Assembly: GCA_947495075.1 (NCBI GenBank)
Contig: CANLXH010000002.1
Span: forward strand, 620,001-684,000
Direction: 5' to 3'
Source of the DNA: an uncultured Croceitalea sp.
GTDB lineage: Bacteria > Bacteroidota > Bacteroidia > Flavobacteriales > Flavobacteriaceae
DNA length: 64,000 nucleotides
In this document: in pieces, positions 45,285 through 55,091 of the stretch
Layout: each line of letters opens with the position of its first letter
Position numbering within the stretch: the first letter of the stretch is position 1
Translations under genes and position numbers: made by a program
Notes under the pieces: model-generated
Databases searched by the model: none
Told to the model about the DNA's origin: nothing
Seen by the model: only the letters and a program-made list of their open reading frames with translations

Positions 45285-48200
45285 TTTTAAAATAGTTCTT
45301 AACCTTAAGCTTATAATTTTGCCGCAAAGGTAAGGCTTGTCTATTTAAAATTTCAATCGTGTTACTTTTACTCTTAAGTAAAGCCGGTTTGGTAGTAATA
45401 GGGTTATTAAACTTGTTAGTATTTGTATTACTTTCACGCTCTTTTTTCTCACCTTGCTTTAAAGCGGCATTCTCTAGTTTTAATAGTTGATGTTGTATTG
45501 TATTCATCTTATTTCTTGTACGCTGCGTTATTCCGTTTTCGAGCAAATCGTTCTCGAAATTTTCCATTTGGCGAACCAATTTTTTTGCTAATTCCTGTTT
45601 ATCTTTCTGCAATATATTCTCCAACTGTCGTTCTAACTTATTTCTAAGTACTTGTTGTTCCTTATATATTTCATAAATCTCTTTTAGTTCCTCCTCTGAA
45701 GGGCCATTGCTACTACCTTCTCCATCACCTTGTTTGTCCGCTCCTTGTTTGCCGTTTTTGCCATTGCCATTTTTACCTTCACCTCCATTCTTTCCTCCAT
45801 TACCATTTTCTCCAGAATTTCCTTCCTTGCCAGATTTGCCTTCCTTTCCACCTTGCCCTTCTTTTCCACCTTGCCCTTCTTTTCCTTCTTGGCCTTCTCC
45901 TTGTTCTCCATCTTTTCCTTGTTTTCCAGATTGTCCTTGTTGCCCCATCTTCTCCTGTAAATTCTTCTGTCCTTGAATAATATCTGGAAGTTGAGAGTCT
46001 CCTTGACCACTTCCTTGACCAGGATTCATGCTTTGTTGCATATTGTCTAATAGTTTAGCAAGAAAATCTGCTAATGAGTTAGAAGCCGTTAATACATATT
46101 GCTGATATGAAGCTCCTTGATAAATTTGATTTTCCGCAATACTCCCTAAAGATTTATCGATATTGTAATATACCTCTGTAATCTGCTCGTTTACAAATTC
46201 TGAAAGTTCTGCACGACGAAGAGAAAGCGCAAATAAGCTATCATCTACATGTTCAAACAATCCTCGTAATTGTTTTTGTTCACGAACCGTATTAGAGAAT
46301 TCAGAGATTTCTCCTCTAGAGTGTTGAATCTTATCAAATAAATTCTCTTGTTTAAAAGAAAATGTAATTAAGTTATCTAGAATTTGGCGTAACATCTCTG
46401 CATCTTCTGAAATTGATGAACCTCCCCCAGAAGATGAACTCTGTTGCAAACTTTCGCTCATTTCTTTTATCTTTTGAGCTGCAGATTTTTGTTTTTGGGC
46501 TGCCTTGTCTTTTGATTCTTGTTTCTCAGAGCTTTCTGAAGATTCTTCCATCCCCTGATGCTTATCTATTTCTTCTAAAGCATCTTCCTGGTCTTTTTTG
46601 ACACCTTCCTCTTTCTGCTTACTAATATCTAAACTTAAAGGTTTCTTAAGGGCTTGATTATCTTTTTTGAGCTCTTCTAGCTCTTTTGTTAGTTCATTAA
46701 AAAGTCTATTTAATTCTTCTTGTTGCTCTTTAGAAAATTCCTCGTCAGATTTAACTTCAGATAATTTTTCTTGGGTCTCAGCCAACTCATCTAATTCCTT
46801 TGCAAGCTGTGATGCTTTTTCGGTTACGTAGTATCTTTTTGTTAGTTCTAATAACTGTTCCAAACTACGTTCGCTGTTGCTTTGTTTTTTACTAAGTTCC
46901 TCCAGTCTTTTCTTTAAATCCTCTTTACTAATTTTGTCTGCTATCTTATTTAATTCTTCTAAAAGCTTTTTGTTCTTTTCTGCTTCTAACTCCTGTCTTT
47001 CTAAACGTTCTTTAAGCAGGTCGTTTAACTCATCATTCGTTTCGCTTTTATTTAAGTTGTCCTTTAACTCTTTGCTAAACTTTTGCATTAGGGATTCCTG
47101 ACGCTCTTGTTTCTGAAGAAAGTCCTTTATCTGATTCTGGTCGTTATAATTAAGCTTGCTATTTTCTTTTTGTTTGTCATTGATTTCCTTTAGGACTTCT
47201 TTTTGATCTTTAAAATCTTGAAGGGATTTATCTAAATTCTTTAAAATGCTCTTTTGAGATTCTAACTCCCTGTCTTTCAGTTTATTAACATCTAAAAGAG
47301 ATGTCCTAAATATTTGACTTTTAGTGGATTTGCCCTTTCGAAGACCATCATTATCAAAAACCTCAAAATACAGTTCGTAATCCACGCCTTCCTCTAAATT
47401 TAAACCAGAAGGAAAAGTATAGTAGAACTGCTCCACATTACTTTTTGTACTTATGAGATTCAGATTTTCTGCCTGTTGTGGCTTATTTTCTGGATAATAA
47501 ACTATTTTAATATTCTTTAAACCTATATCATCCGAAGCCAGCCCTGAATAATAAGAAAGATTCGGGTTTAACGAATCTAGCGTCTGTTCTACTTTTAGTG
47601 TTGGATACCCATCTCTTATAACCTCAATGCTATATCCCAAACTTTCATAATGCTTTACATTAATATTAGAAGTGGCTAACTCATATTCTAAATTAGCATA
47701 GACCGCTTTTGTCAACTTAAAGTTCCTTTTATCTTTTACAAATTCTATTAAAGTATCTTCTTCTATAAAATCCAATTTGTCTGTATGGAACCCATCAATA
47801 TTCCAAGTAATTCTTGTTCCTTCTGGAACAACCGCATTCCCTGTTCCTTTTAAGGTTTCAGTGCTCTTGTTTAAATAATTAGGATAATTGAGTTTCATTT
47901 CAAAATTTTGAATACCTGGAACTTTACCAACGGTTACACTGTAAATTTTGGAATCAAATCCGTTTGCAGAAAAATAAAAATCTGTCGATTTTAATGGTGC
48001 TTCAAAAGTAAATTGGAATCTTCCTTCACTTTCTTTCATCAATAATTCCTTACCGTCCATCACAATAGAAACATTCTCTGGCTTTATTTTTCCTTCAGTG
48101 ACCAAATTCAATGTTAGTGTTTCATCTTCTAGAATATTTAAATCATCATTTAATAATTGAAAAGAAAATGGCGCTGGTGGCTCATAAGCAATATCATAAT

Positions 48201-48735
48201 TTACGACGCGTTTATATGAACCAAAAAAGTCGGCAATGTTTCCTGAAACCCATATCAATAATAACAATACAAGGGGAACAAGAATAAACTTCACGTACCT
48301 TAAATTTTCTTTAAAATTAACTGCTTTCACAAACGGTACTAGCTCCATCTCTTGGGAACGTTGTTCAATCGCAGCAAGCAATAAATCTGACTCTTTATTA
48401 TCCTCGGCTAAATCTAAAAGGTTAACAAGTTTATCATCTACATTTGGAAAATGCTTTCCAATTAACAGAGAAGCCTCTCTATTAGAAATCCCTTTTTTTA
48501 TCTTAAATAAATAAAATAACGGTGTTAGAATGTACCGATATAACAAAACGAATCCTAGTCCAACAAAAATTAATAATAACACTAATCTAGGGGTAGAGCC
48601 AAGCCATAAAAAATATTCAACAGTAGTAATAGATAGAAAAAATAGAAGACCTAATGTAAAAAACAACAAACATCCTTTTATCAAAAGTTTTGTATAATAC
48701 TTTTTTACAAAGGCGTTTAGCTTAGCTAATATCAT
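45274..48735 (-). CDS. DUF4175-family giant membrane protein with collagen-like tract
   Basis: A 1153-residue envelope protein of the Bacteroidota DUF4175 family. Membrane segments lie at about 20-40, 48-67 and 148-165. Then follow a periplasmic beta-rich region with Ig-like stretches (about 170-490), a long charged coiled-coil region (about 500-780, rich in KELEEL/KEQ runs), a helical region (about 790-900), and a low-complexity tract at about 925-1012 with glycine at nearly every third position (units such as GKE, GQG, GKN, GEN). The C-terminus is helical again. The longest frame starts at TTG 48750; the ATG at 48735 is preferred. Function unknown; in this family gene order with ybeY and mnmG is common. 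Confidence 0.82.
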   Translation of the reverse strand: MILAKLNAFVKKYYTKLLIKGCLLFFTLGLLFFLSITTVEYFLWLGSTPRLVLLLIFVGLGFVLLYRYILTPLFYLFKIKKGISNREASLLIGKHFPNVDDKLVNLLDLAEDNKESDLLLAAIEQRSQEMELVPFVKAVNFKENLRYVKFILVPLVLLLLIWVSGNIADFFGSYKRVVNYDIAYEPPAPFSFQLLNDDLNILEDETLTLNLVTEGKIKPENVSIVMDGKELLMKESEGRFQFTFEAPLKSTDFYFSANGFDSKIYSVTVGKVPGIQNFEMKLNYPNYLNKSTETLKGTGNAVVPEGTRITWNIDGFHTDKLDFIEEDTLIEFVKDKRNFKLTKAVYANLEYELATSNINVKHYESLGYSIEVIRDGYPTLKVEQTLDSLNPNLSYYSGLASDDIGLKNIKIVYYPENKPQQAENLNLISTKSNVEQFYYTFPSGLNLEEGVDYELYFEVFDNDGLRKGKSTKSQIFRTSLLDVNKLKDRELESQKSILKNLDKSLQDFKDQKEVLKEINDKQKENSKLNYNDQNQIKDFLQKQERQESLMQKFSKELKDNLNKSETNDELNDLLKERLERQELEAEKNKKLLEELNKIADKISKEDLKKRLEELSKKQSNSERSLEQLLELTKRYYVTEKASQLAKELDELAETQEKLSEVKSDEEFSKEQQEELNRLFNELTKELEELKKDNQALKKPLSLDISKQKEEGVKKDQEDALEEIDKHQGMEESSESSEKQESKDKAAQKQKSAAQKIKEMSESLQQSSSSGGGSSISEDAEMLRQILDNLITFSFKQENLFDKIQHSRGEISEFSNTVREQKQLRGLFEHVDDSLFALSLRRAELSEFVNEQITEVYYNIDKSLGSIAENQIYQGASYQQYVLTASNSLADFLAKLLDNMQQSMNPGQGSGQGDSQLPDIIQGQKNLQEKMGQQGQSGKQGKDGEQGEGQEGKEGQGGKEGQGGKEGKSGKEGNSGENGNGGKNGGEGKNGNGKNGKQGADKQGDGEGSSNGPSEEELKEIYEIYKEQQVLRNKLERQLENILQKDKQELAKKLVRQMENFENDLLENGITQRTRNKMNTIQHQLLKLENAALKQGEKKERESNTNTNKFNNPITTKPALLKSKSNTIEILNRQALPLRQNYKLKVKNYFKNED

Positions 48736-48864
48736 TTTAAAACTACCCAAAATCCGCTTTATTTATTACCAAGATACCTTTTAACTGAAAATCTTATAGA
48801 AAAGATTTTGTTAAATACGACTATCTGTGTCGCTTTATGGGTTTTCATCATCATGTACAAACCC

Positions 48865-48872
48865 TATCTTTG
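48865..48872 (+). promoter_or_regulatory. TAnnTTTG promoter box for gltX
   Basis: TATCTTTG, 17 bases before the ATG at 48890, giving a very short leader. It lies inside the longer open frame that begins at 48827, which supports the later start. Confidence 0.55.
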
Positions 48873-48889
48873 TGGTTCAATTTTTAGAA

Positions 48890-50398
48890 ATGAGTCAAAA
48901 AGTTCGAGTTCGTTTTGCTCCTAGCCCCACTGGTCCACTCCATATTGGTGGTGTCCGTACAGCCTTATTTAATTATTTATTTGCAAAAAAACATGGTGGT
49001 GATTTTGTGCTTCGGATAGAAGATACTGACCAAAATAGATATGTTGAAGATGCTGAAAAATATATTGTTGATGCCTTAAATTGGTGTGGAATCCCGTTTG
49101 ATGAAGGACCACAAAAGGATGGGGGTTTTGGACCTTACCGCCAAAGTGAACGTAAGCACTTGTACCAACAATATGCTACAGAACTCATTGAAAAAGGGCA
49201 AGCATACTATGCATTTGATACTTCAGAAAAGTTAGATTTTCATAGAAAAGACCATGAAGCTAAAGGCAAAACATTTATTTACAACTGGCATAATAGACTA
49301 AAACTCGATAATTCACTTTCACTTTCTGCAGAAGAAACCAAAGTTAAAATCGAATCTGGAGACCCCTACGTAATTCGTTTTAAGTCTCCACAAGATGAAA
49401 AGCTTCACTTAAAAGATGTTATCCGTGGAGCTATTGAGATAGATACCAATGTGCTTGATGATAAAATTCTTTTTAAGAGCGATGGGATGCCTACCTATCA
49501 TCTGGCTAATATTGTTGATGACCATTTAATGGAAATTACCCATGTTATTCGTGGTGAAGAGTGGTTGCCTTCTTTGGCACTACACCAGTTATTGTACAAT
49601 GCTTTTGGTTGGGATGCACCACAATTTGCTCACTTACCATTAATAATGAAGCCTATTGGTAAGGGTAAATTAAGTAAGCGTGATGGTGAAAAAGGTGGCT
49701 TTCCTGTCTTTCCACTGTCATGGAACGAGTCTCAAGGCTACAGAGAGGCAGGCTACTTTCCAGATGCCGTTGTAAACTTCTTGGTAATGTTGGGCTGGAA
49801 TCCAGGCACTGAACAAGAGCTGTTTTCACTTAAAGAATTAGTGAACACCTTTAGTTTAGACCGTGTAAATAAATCTGGAGCACGTTTTGATCCTGAGAAA
49901 ACCAAATGGTATAATCATCAATATTTGCAAGATAAAAATGATGCTGAGTTAGCTAATTTGTTCCAGTCAGTGTTAGTTAATAAAGAAATTCCTAGCGGTG
50001 CTCAGAATAACGTATATGTTGAGCAAGTTGTTAGTCTCATAAAAGAACGTGCAGATTTTGTGTCTGATTTTTGGGAATTAAGTAGTTACTTTTTTGAAGC
50101 TCCTAAAACCTATGCAGAAAAGCCCGTAAAAAAGCAGTGGAAAGAAGATACTCCTGTACTCTTAGAAAAAGCAGCAGAAATTATAGCGCAAACCACAGAT
50201 TTTACCTCTACAACAATAGAGGATAATATAAAATCTTGGATTACCGATGGTGAGCTTTCTTTTGGTAAAGTAATGGGGCCGCTGCGTTTAGTTATTGTAG
50301 GCGATTTAAAAGGACCTCATCTATTTGATATTCTTGCCATGATAGGAAAAGAAGAATGTGTATCTAGGATTAACAACGCCTTATCTGTTTTAGGATAA
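48890..50398 (+). CDS. gltX: Glutamate--tRNA ligase
   Basis: Class I aminoacyl-tRNA synthetase, 502 residues. The HIGH-type motif is PLHIG (16-20) after FAPSPTG, and the KMSKS-type motif is KLSKRDG; the anticodon-binding helical domain forms the C-terminal third. A longer frame begins at 48827, but the 21 extra residues do not fit the family and contain the promoter box, so the ATG at 48890 (MSQKVRVRFAPSPTG) is the start. The stop codon and that of the convergent lipoprotein gene lie in one near-perfect inverted repeat (50390-50404). Confidence 0.98.
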   Translation: MSQKVRVRFAPSPTGPLHIGGVRTALFNYLFAKKHGGDFVLRIEDTDQNRYVEDAEKYIVDALNWCGIPFDEGPQKDGGFGPYRQSERKHLYQQYATELIEKGQAYYAFDTSEKLDFHRKDHEAKGKTFIYNWHNRLKLDNSLSLSAEETKVKIESGDPYVIRFKSPQDEKLHLKDVIRGAIEIDTNVLDDKILFKSDGMPTYHLANIVDDHLMEITHVIRGEEWLPSLALHQLLYNAFGWDAPQFAHLPLIMKPIGKGKLSKRDGEKGGFPVFPLSWNESQGYREAGYFPDAVVNFLVMLGWNPGTEQELFSLKELVNTFSLDRVNKSGARFDPEKTKWYNHQYLQDKNDAELANLFQSVLVNKEIPSGAQNNVYVEQVVSLIKERADFVSDFWELSSYFFEAPKTYAEKPVKKQWKEDTPVLLEKAAEIIAQTTDFTSTTIEDNIKSWITDGELSFGKVMGPLRLVIVGDLKGPHLFDILAMIGKEECVSRINNALSVLG

Positions 50399-50400
50399 TC

Positions 50401-50802
50401 CTAATTCAAGTCTTCATTGGTTAACATATAGTCATACTGATAAAAACGTTTTGACGGCTCACTTTGTTGCCAAAAGCTATCTATATTATAAATATTCTTG
50501 CCTGCTGAGTTTTCTTTGTAAACTCTTAAAATCTCATTTGATTCGGTCTGAATATAAATGGAATCGTACTGTGTTAAAACTGGGCTCAGAACACTCCCCG
50601 TTGTAGAAAAACCATCTTGAAACAATACTTTCTCATTAGTTGGTATTTCTAGTGTTTTATTTCTATCTGTAGCTGATACAAATATAATTGTTAAATTCTG
50701 TGAAGTTGTGTTCGTGATGTCTGCGTCCATTTGAGAAACAGGATCACAACCCATCATACATAAAACTAATACACCAATAAAAGCTATTTTTTTCATCATC
50801 AT
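50401..50802 (-). CDS. Hypothetical small lipoprotein
   Basis: About 133 residues, predicted lipoprotein: MMMKKIAFIGVLVLCMMGC with the lipobox Cys near residue 19. The mature part is short and beta-rich (DADITNTTSQNLTIIFVSA, then TNEKVLFQDGFSTTG). Three consecutive ATGs (50802, 50799, 50796) are possible starts; an upstream frame extends to 50826 but adds residues that would spoil the signal sequence. Family not recognised. Convergent with gltX, two bases apart. Confidence 0.65.
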   Translation of the reverse strand: MMMKKIAFIGVLVLCMMGCDPVSQMDADITNTTSQNLTIIFVSATDRNKTLEIPTNEKVLFQDGFSTTGSVLSPVLTQYDSIYIQTESNEILRVYKENSAGKNIYNIDSFWQQSEPSKRFYQYDYMLTNEDLN

Positions 50803-50885
50803 CGTGTTTAAAATATAACAACCCAAAAACGAATTCCCCTAACTACTTCTTTGTTATAAGTATGTTAAATCTTAAAGAGACCTAT

Positions 50886-51575
50886 TTAAACATAACCTGT
50901 TATTGCGGCAAGGAAACCAACTATAAGAGTTGCCATAAAAAAGCCAAAGCCAATAATATAGATTGTTAGTATTTCTGGATTGGTAGTGTTCTTATCGCTA
51001 AAATATTTATGTAAAAATGGAATTCCTAACACTGTGCCAAATATAAGTACTAATGTAAAAGGAGTGGCGCTTAAAAACGTTGCCTGTTTGTTGCTTTGTT
51101 TAACCACAGTTGCCAGTGCTGCGTAGTGGCAAATAATAGGATAGGCAATTATGATTCCACCAAAATTTATAACTTCTTGGGAAGCAGAAATTAAATATAA
51201 ATACTCCCTCCAACCGCTGTTTTCTAAATAGCTTTTAAGAAGCGGTGCCATGAGATTGAAAACAATAAATAGCCATACTATAATATAAGCAATTTTAAAC
51301 CATCTTCTACTTATGCCGATTTCTGTTTCTTGCACGGCATAGACTACGCTCCGTAGCCACAACATCCATAATAGCAGTAAAGCACCAAAAAAAGTAAAAA
51401 TAATACTTAAAAAAATAGTTGCTGTAGTTTGGTTTGCAGGAGAGTTTTGGGAGATAGTCCCAAAAGCTATAGTTACAATGGTATGTGCTAAAAATAGAAT
51501 TAAGGGGATTAACACCAAAAAGATGGCCATCTTTTTTGGGGTAAAACTAAAAACATAATCGTTTATTTTTTTCAC
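50886..51575 (-). CDS. Hypothetical six-TM membrane protein
   Basis: A 229-residue integral membrane protein with about six hydrophobic segments (about 16-38, 51-73, 92-113, 131-152, 166-187, 203-225), short loops and no visible catalytic motif. The frame opens with GTG at 51575; the next Met is residue 16, just before the first membrane segment, so GTG keeps the basic N-terminus KKINDYVFSFTPKK and is preferred. I do not recognise the family. It stands alone between two lipoprotein genes. Confidence 0.6.
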   Translation of the reverse strand: MKKINDYVFSFTPKKMAIFLVLIPLILFLAHTIVTIAFGTISQNSPANQTTATIFLSIIFTFFGALLLLWMLWLRSVVYAVQETEIGISRRWFKIAYIIVWLFIVFNLMAPLLKSYLENSGWREYLYLISASQEVINFGGIIIAYPIICHYAALATVVKQSNKQATFLSATPFTLVLIFGTVLGIPFLHKYFSDKNTTNPEILTIYIIGFGFFMATLIVGFLAAITGYV

Positions 51576-51647
51576 TTTCTATTTTGTAAGAAGGTATGTG
51601 TTTTAAAGCCTGTGTCAATGAAACAAAACGATTTGATGTACGTTTAA

Positions 51648-52274
51648 TTATTTATCCAATCGGTGTTTATTATACTTTAAGATAAGTCCTTCAACAGCTC
51701 TAAGCATCATGGGTTCTGCGTGAGTTGTCCAATTAAGGGCACCTTCTTTTTCTAAATCTGAATGTCTTTCGGTATCAATTGCATTTGCATTTGATGAAGA
51801 TATGAGAGTTCCGCTCTTTAAATCATATATTTTAATTGTCACCGAGGATTTATTGCTAGTGGTATAACTAGAGCTATGGTTATTGGTATAAAAGCTACTA
51901 GCATTATTTGATATAATTTCTCCTCTCACATTAATCAGAAAACCACAATTAGAATTTTTGTACAATTCTCGCAGCTCTGACCGAGTTGGTTCAAACTTTA
52001 TATCTGGTTTGACCAAGTTTTTATTTCTTAACGCTATTAAATCAATTAGCGAATCGCCAAGTATTTTTTTAAACTCTTCATAGGTTTCTTCGTAAAGTTT
52101 TTTGTTGTCTCTAATTTTTGAATTGGATTGCGTGTTATTAAGAATCCATTTGCCCGTGCTAAAATCTAGTTGTTTTCCAGAATCAAACTCATAGGTATAT
52201 TTTCCCCCGACACAAGATGAGTAAAGTAGAATTATTAAAATACAAAGCAGGTTTATGCAATTTCGGATGCTCAT
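51648..52274 (-). CDS. Hypothetical lipoprotein
   Basis: A 208-residue predicted lipoprotein; signal sequence with lipobox LYSSC (Cys21). The mature region has a helical part (KKLYEETYEEFKKILGDS), a central beta part with a Ser/Thr/Asn-rich loop (ASSFYTNNHSSSYTTSNKSS) and the C-terminal segment HAEPMMLRAVEGLILKYN. The shape recalls stress-related outer-membrane lipoproteins but I cannot name the family. Divergent from the SPFH gene across a 241-base spacer. Confidence 0.6.
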   Translation of the reverse strand: MSIRNCINLLCILIILLYSSCVGGKYTYEFDSGKQLDFSTGKWILNNTQSNSKIRDNKKLYEETYEEFKKILGDSLIDLIALRNKNLVKPDIKFEPTRSELRELYKNSNCGFLINVRGEIISNNASSFYTNNHSSSYTTSNKSSVTIKIYDLKSGTLISSSNANAIDTERHSDLEKEGALNWTTHAEPMMLRAVEGLILKYNKHRLDK

Positions 52275-52515
52275 ATAAAATACTTCCTTCGGTTCGTTGA
52301 TGTCTAATTGTTAATTCTACTAACAGAAAAGCTTAAATGAAAGTTAAAGATAATTTGGTTATATCTATGTTGTCAGTTTAAATAACATATGATGTTATAC
52401 ACAACTGTTCACAAAAATTGCCACAAGCATCATTTTGTAACAATTCTTTTATAAAAGCGACAAACCTATTACTCTCTTTTGTATTTTAATCACGTAAACT
52501 AAAAACACTATTACT
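52275..52515. other. AT-rich divergent spacer
   Basis: 241 bases between a minus-strand lipoprotein gene and the plus-strand SPFH gene. It contains one exact DnaA-box-like TTATACACA (52395-52403) followed by the near-box TGTTCACAA. No cluster of boxes and no clear promoter element; promoters for both genes must lie here. Confidence 0.4.
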
Positions 52516-53448
52516 ATGGGCAGTTATATTTGGATTCCAGTTGCATTTTTTATCATTTTAACCATACTCTCAGGCGTATTCATTGTTAAACAACAGACAG
52601 CTGTTATTATTGAGACCTTTGGTAAGTTTACCAGTGTACGACAATCTGGTATTCAATTTAAAATTCCATTTGTACAGCGTATTGCTGCAAGGGTTGGCCT
52701 AAAAATTCAACAATTAGATGTCATTATAGAAACTAAAACTTTAGATGATGTTTTTGTAAAACTCAAGGTTTCGGTGCAATATGTAGTTATTAAAAGCAAA
52801 GTATATGATGCTTTTTATCAATTGGAGTATCCGCACGATCAAATTACTTCTTATGTATTTGATGTTGTGCGTGCCGAGGTACCTAAAATGAAATTAGACG
52901 ATGTCTTCGTAAAAAAAGATGACATTGCTATTGCAGTAAAAGGTGAATTGCAAGATGCGATGCTAGAGTACGGTTATGACATCATCAAAACTTTGGTTAC
53001 GGATATTGATCCTGATGCTCAAGTAAAAGAAGCGATGAACAGGATTAATGCTTCGGAGCGTGAAAAAATTGCTGCGCAATTTGAAGGTGATGCTGCTCGT
53101 ATACTAATTGTAGAAAAAGCAAAAGCTGAAGCTGAAAGTAAAAGGCTTCAAGGGCAAGGTATCGCCGATCAACGGCGTGAAATTGCACGTGGATTAGAAG
53201 AATCTGTAGAGGTATTAAATAAAGTTGGTATTAATTCACAAGAAGCTTCTGCGCTTATTGTTGTAACGCAGCACTATGACACCTTGCAATCTATAGGCGA
53301 GGAAACCAATACCAATTTGATTCTTTTACCTAATTCTCCACAAGCAGGAAGTGATATGTTAAATAACATGGTTGCTTCTTTTACTGCAAGTAATATGATT
53401 GGTGAATCTATGAAGAAAACAAATACACCTAAAAAGGAAAATAAATAA
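52516..53448 (+). CDS. SPFH/Band 7 (stomatin/prohibitin-like) protein
   Basis: A 310-residue membrane-bound SPFH-domain protein, with one N-terminal membrane segment (about 5-24) and the SPFH/Band 7 domain (about 25-200), including FTSVRQSGIQFKIPFVQRI and VFDVVRAEVPKMKLDDVFVKK. A coiled coil rich in Ala/Glu (ASEREKIAAQFEGDAARI to AEAESKRLQGQGIADQRREI) follows, and a conserved C-terminal segment VVTQHYDTLQSIGEE. Such proteins form rings or membrane microdomains. No NfeD partner is next to it. Single gene, divergent from a lipoprotein. Confidence 0.93.
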   Translation: MGSYIWIPVAFFIILTILSGVFIVKQQTAVIIETFGKFTSVRQSGIQFKIPFVQRIAARVGLKIQQLDVIIETKTLDDVFVKLKVSVQYVVIKSKVYDAFYQLEYPHDQITSYVFDVVRAEVPKMKLDDVFVKKDDIAIAVKGELQDAMLEYGYDIIKTLVTDIDPDAQVKEAMNRINASEREKIAAQFEGDAARILIVEKAKAEAESKRLQGQGIADQRREIARGLEESVEVLNKVGINSQEASALIVVTQHYDTLQSIGEETNTNLILLPNSPQAGSDMLNNMVASFTASNMIGESMKKTNTPKKENK

Positions 53449-53508
53449 GTTTTTTAGCCTTTGAACTCAAGTTCGACCCTGACGCTTCTGCTGTTGGGGT
53501 TTAATTTT

Positions 53509-54786
53509 TTAGAAATATTGCCCAATACCAAAAACAAGTCCGTTTGTGGCATTGTTCCCTACGCCAAAGCCGTAGTCTAGCCTGAAGACCGCATTAAAAA
53601 TACGTTTATGTATAAATCGTATCCCCAAGCCTGGATAAAGTCTGGTAGAACTTCCATTGAACAATTGCGAAAATCCTTCCCCTGGATTTCTCCAAGAACC
53701 GGCATCGATAAAAGTATTACTCTGTATCACAAACCACCCTTTCTCATACAACGTATGGCGGTATTCCGTATTTAGGACAATGGCTGCCGTGCCACGGTCA
53801 ACCACATTACCAACGCCTCTAATATTTAGCTGATTGTCCAGTGTAAACGGTGCAAAAGGAGAATCTTCATTTCCTAGAGCAGCTGCCAAGCGCAAACGGT
53901 TAGCCCAGTTTCCTTTAGCACCTAATTTCTTGTAATAGATAACATCATTCCGTAACGAAAGAAAATCATTTAAAAACTCTTCTCCGGCGGTATCACCGTT
54001 TTGAAAATGGATGTACTGACCTATAAATTCGCTTTGGACACCATCAAAATATTGATAATCAATATCAATATCTACATATCTATACGCTGTTCTATAAAAC
54101 CATTTGTCGGCGTCGAGATTTGCAGGGGTACCTAGTATAGGGTCATCACCCTCGAACCTATAATTTTCTTTTACCCAAACCGCTCCTAGTTCTGCCTCGT
54201 TGTTAAAATCAAAAGAAAAAAGTAATTTTCCTTCCAGCATTTTAGAATTAAAACGGTAGTCTTTTTCACCTTCTTCAAAGAAAATAGGTTCTTCCCTCGT
54301 TATATCTTGGTAATTAAACCCAAGCCCAATCTTGTCACTAAACAAAAAAGGATGCTCCCAAAAAGCCCCATAGGAATTAAATACGTTCTTTTCATAAAAA
54401 CCACCTATTAACTGGTTATTACCCAAAAAGTTAAACTCGAACAGGGAGAGTCTATATGCAAAACTACCATCGCTGGCGGTAGAAATACGTGGACCGGGTA
54501 TTATGGTGAAATTCTCTTCAATAGTATAGGTCAACGTAACTCCATCACTATCTGTATTTTCTTTAAAACTGGCATTGGCTATTCCTGGCAAACGCTTTAA
54601 ACGTTCAATATCTAAATTTACCTTGTCCTTATCGTAAGGCTCGTTTTCCTTAGTCTTTATTAAACGACTTAAAAAAGCTTCTTTGGTTTTTTTTAGACCT
54701 TCAAATTCAATTTTTAATACTTTCCCTTCTTGAGCAGCTACCTGTAAAGACAGCAACACCAGCAAACTGGCTATTATTTTTTTCAT
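53509..54786 (-). CDS. BamA/TamA-like outer-membrane protein with a single POTRA domain
   Basis: Predicted Omp85-superfamily barrel, 425 residues. Signal peptide 1-18 (IIASLLVLLSLQVAAQ). A single POTRA-like domain spans about 20-95 (VLKIEFEGLKKTKEAFLSRL to GVTLTYTIEEN); the rest is beta-barrel, with LNIRGVGN at the place of the conserved VRGF/Y motif of strand 6-loop, and the aromatic C-terminus GIGQYF. BamA has five POTRA domains, so this is a small Omp85 relative. A frame extends to 54900; the ATG at 54786 is chosen because the signal peptide begins there. Function: assembly or transport, not further known. Confidence 0.8.
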   Translation of the reverse strand: MKKIIASLLVLLSLQVAAQEGKVLKIEFEGLKKTKEAFLSRLIKTKENEPYDKDKVNLDIERLKRLPGIANASFKENTDSDGVTLTYTIEENFTIIPGPRISTASDGSFAYRLSLFEFNFLGNNQLIGGFYEKNVFNSYGAFWEHPFLFSDKIGLGFNYQDITREEPIFFEEGEKDYRFNSKMLEGKLLFSFDFNNEAELGAVWVKENYRFEGDDPILGTPANLDADKWFYRTAYRYVDIDIDYQYFDGVQSEFIGQYIHFQNGDTAGEEFLNDFLSLRNDVIYYKKLGAKGNWANRLRLAAALGNEDSPFAPFTLDNQLNIRGVGNVVDRGTAAIVLNTEYRHTLYEKGWFVIQSNTFIDAGSWRNPGEGFSQLFNGSSTRLYPGLGIRFIHKRIFNAVFRLDYGFGVGNNATNGLVFGIGQYF

Positions 54787-55091
54787 CTTATTAATTCCTA
54801 AAAATCGATATGACGAAAAAAAAAGTGCTTCCATACTTTTGTCCAAGAGAAATCTAAAAAATGTTCTTGGTTTAGGTGAGAAATAAAAATATCCACACAA
54901 AAACCTCTGTATAGGTGTTTTTCTACAAGAATTTTAAAAAAGTTATTTTAAAGAGTTATAATCGCCTTTTAACCCAAAGAATATACTGTTGGGTTTCTTC
55001 TTTATAAAATCTCTGGAGACTTCATATCAAGAAGTCATTATAAATCACTAAAAACAATTGTAAATGCTGTTCTGTATAAGGAAATCCTATG
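54787..55091. other. Spacer between the BamA-like gene and glnS
   Basis: About 305 bases without a gene. Two small inverted repeats are visible: AACCCAA / TTGGGTT (about 54972-54996) and GACTTC / GAAGTC (about 55018-55035). Neither has a T-run that would make it a good terminator for glnS. Confidence 0.45.

Noticed and set aside
45684-46010. Long antisense and alternative-frame reading frames across the Gly-rich part of DUF4175
   Set aside because: They are by-products of the biased GGN/GAA codons of the real gene; composition is pure Pro/Ser/Phe or Lys/Glu repeats.
50390-50404. Inverted repeat TTAGGATAATCCTAA at the gltX/lipoprotein stops as bidirectional terminator
   Set aside because: Seven-base arms leave only a one-base centre and no T-run follows; probably chance symmetry of two TAA stops.
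52275-52515. Possible replication origin with a DnaA box (TTATACACA)
   Set aside because: Only one exact box and one poor one; no box cluster, no AT-rich 13-mer array and no dnaA or dnaN nearby.
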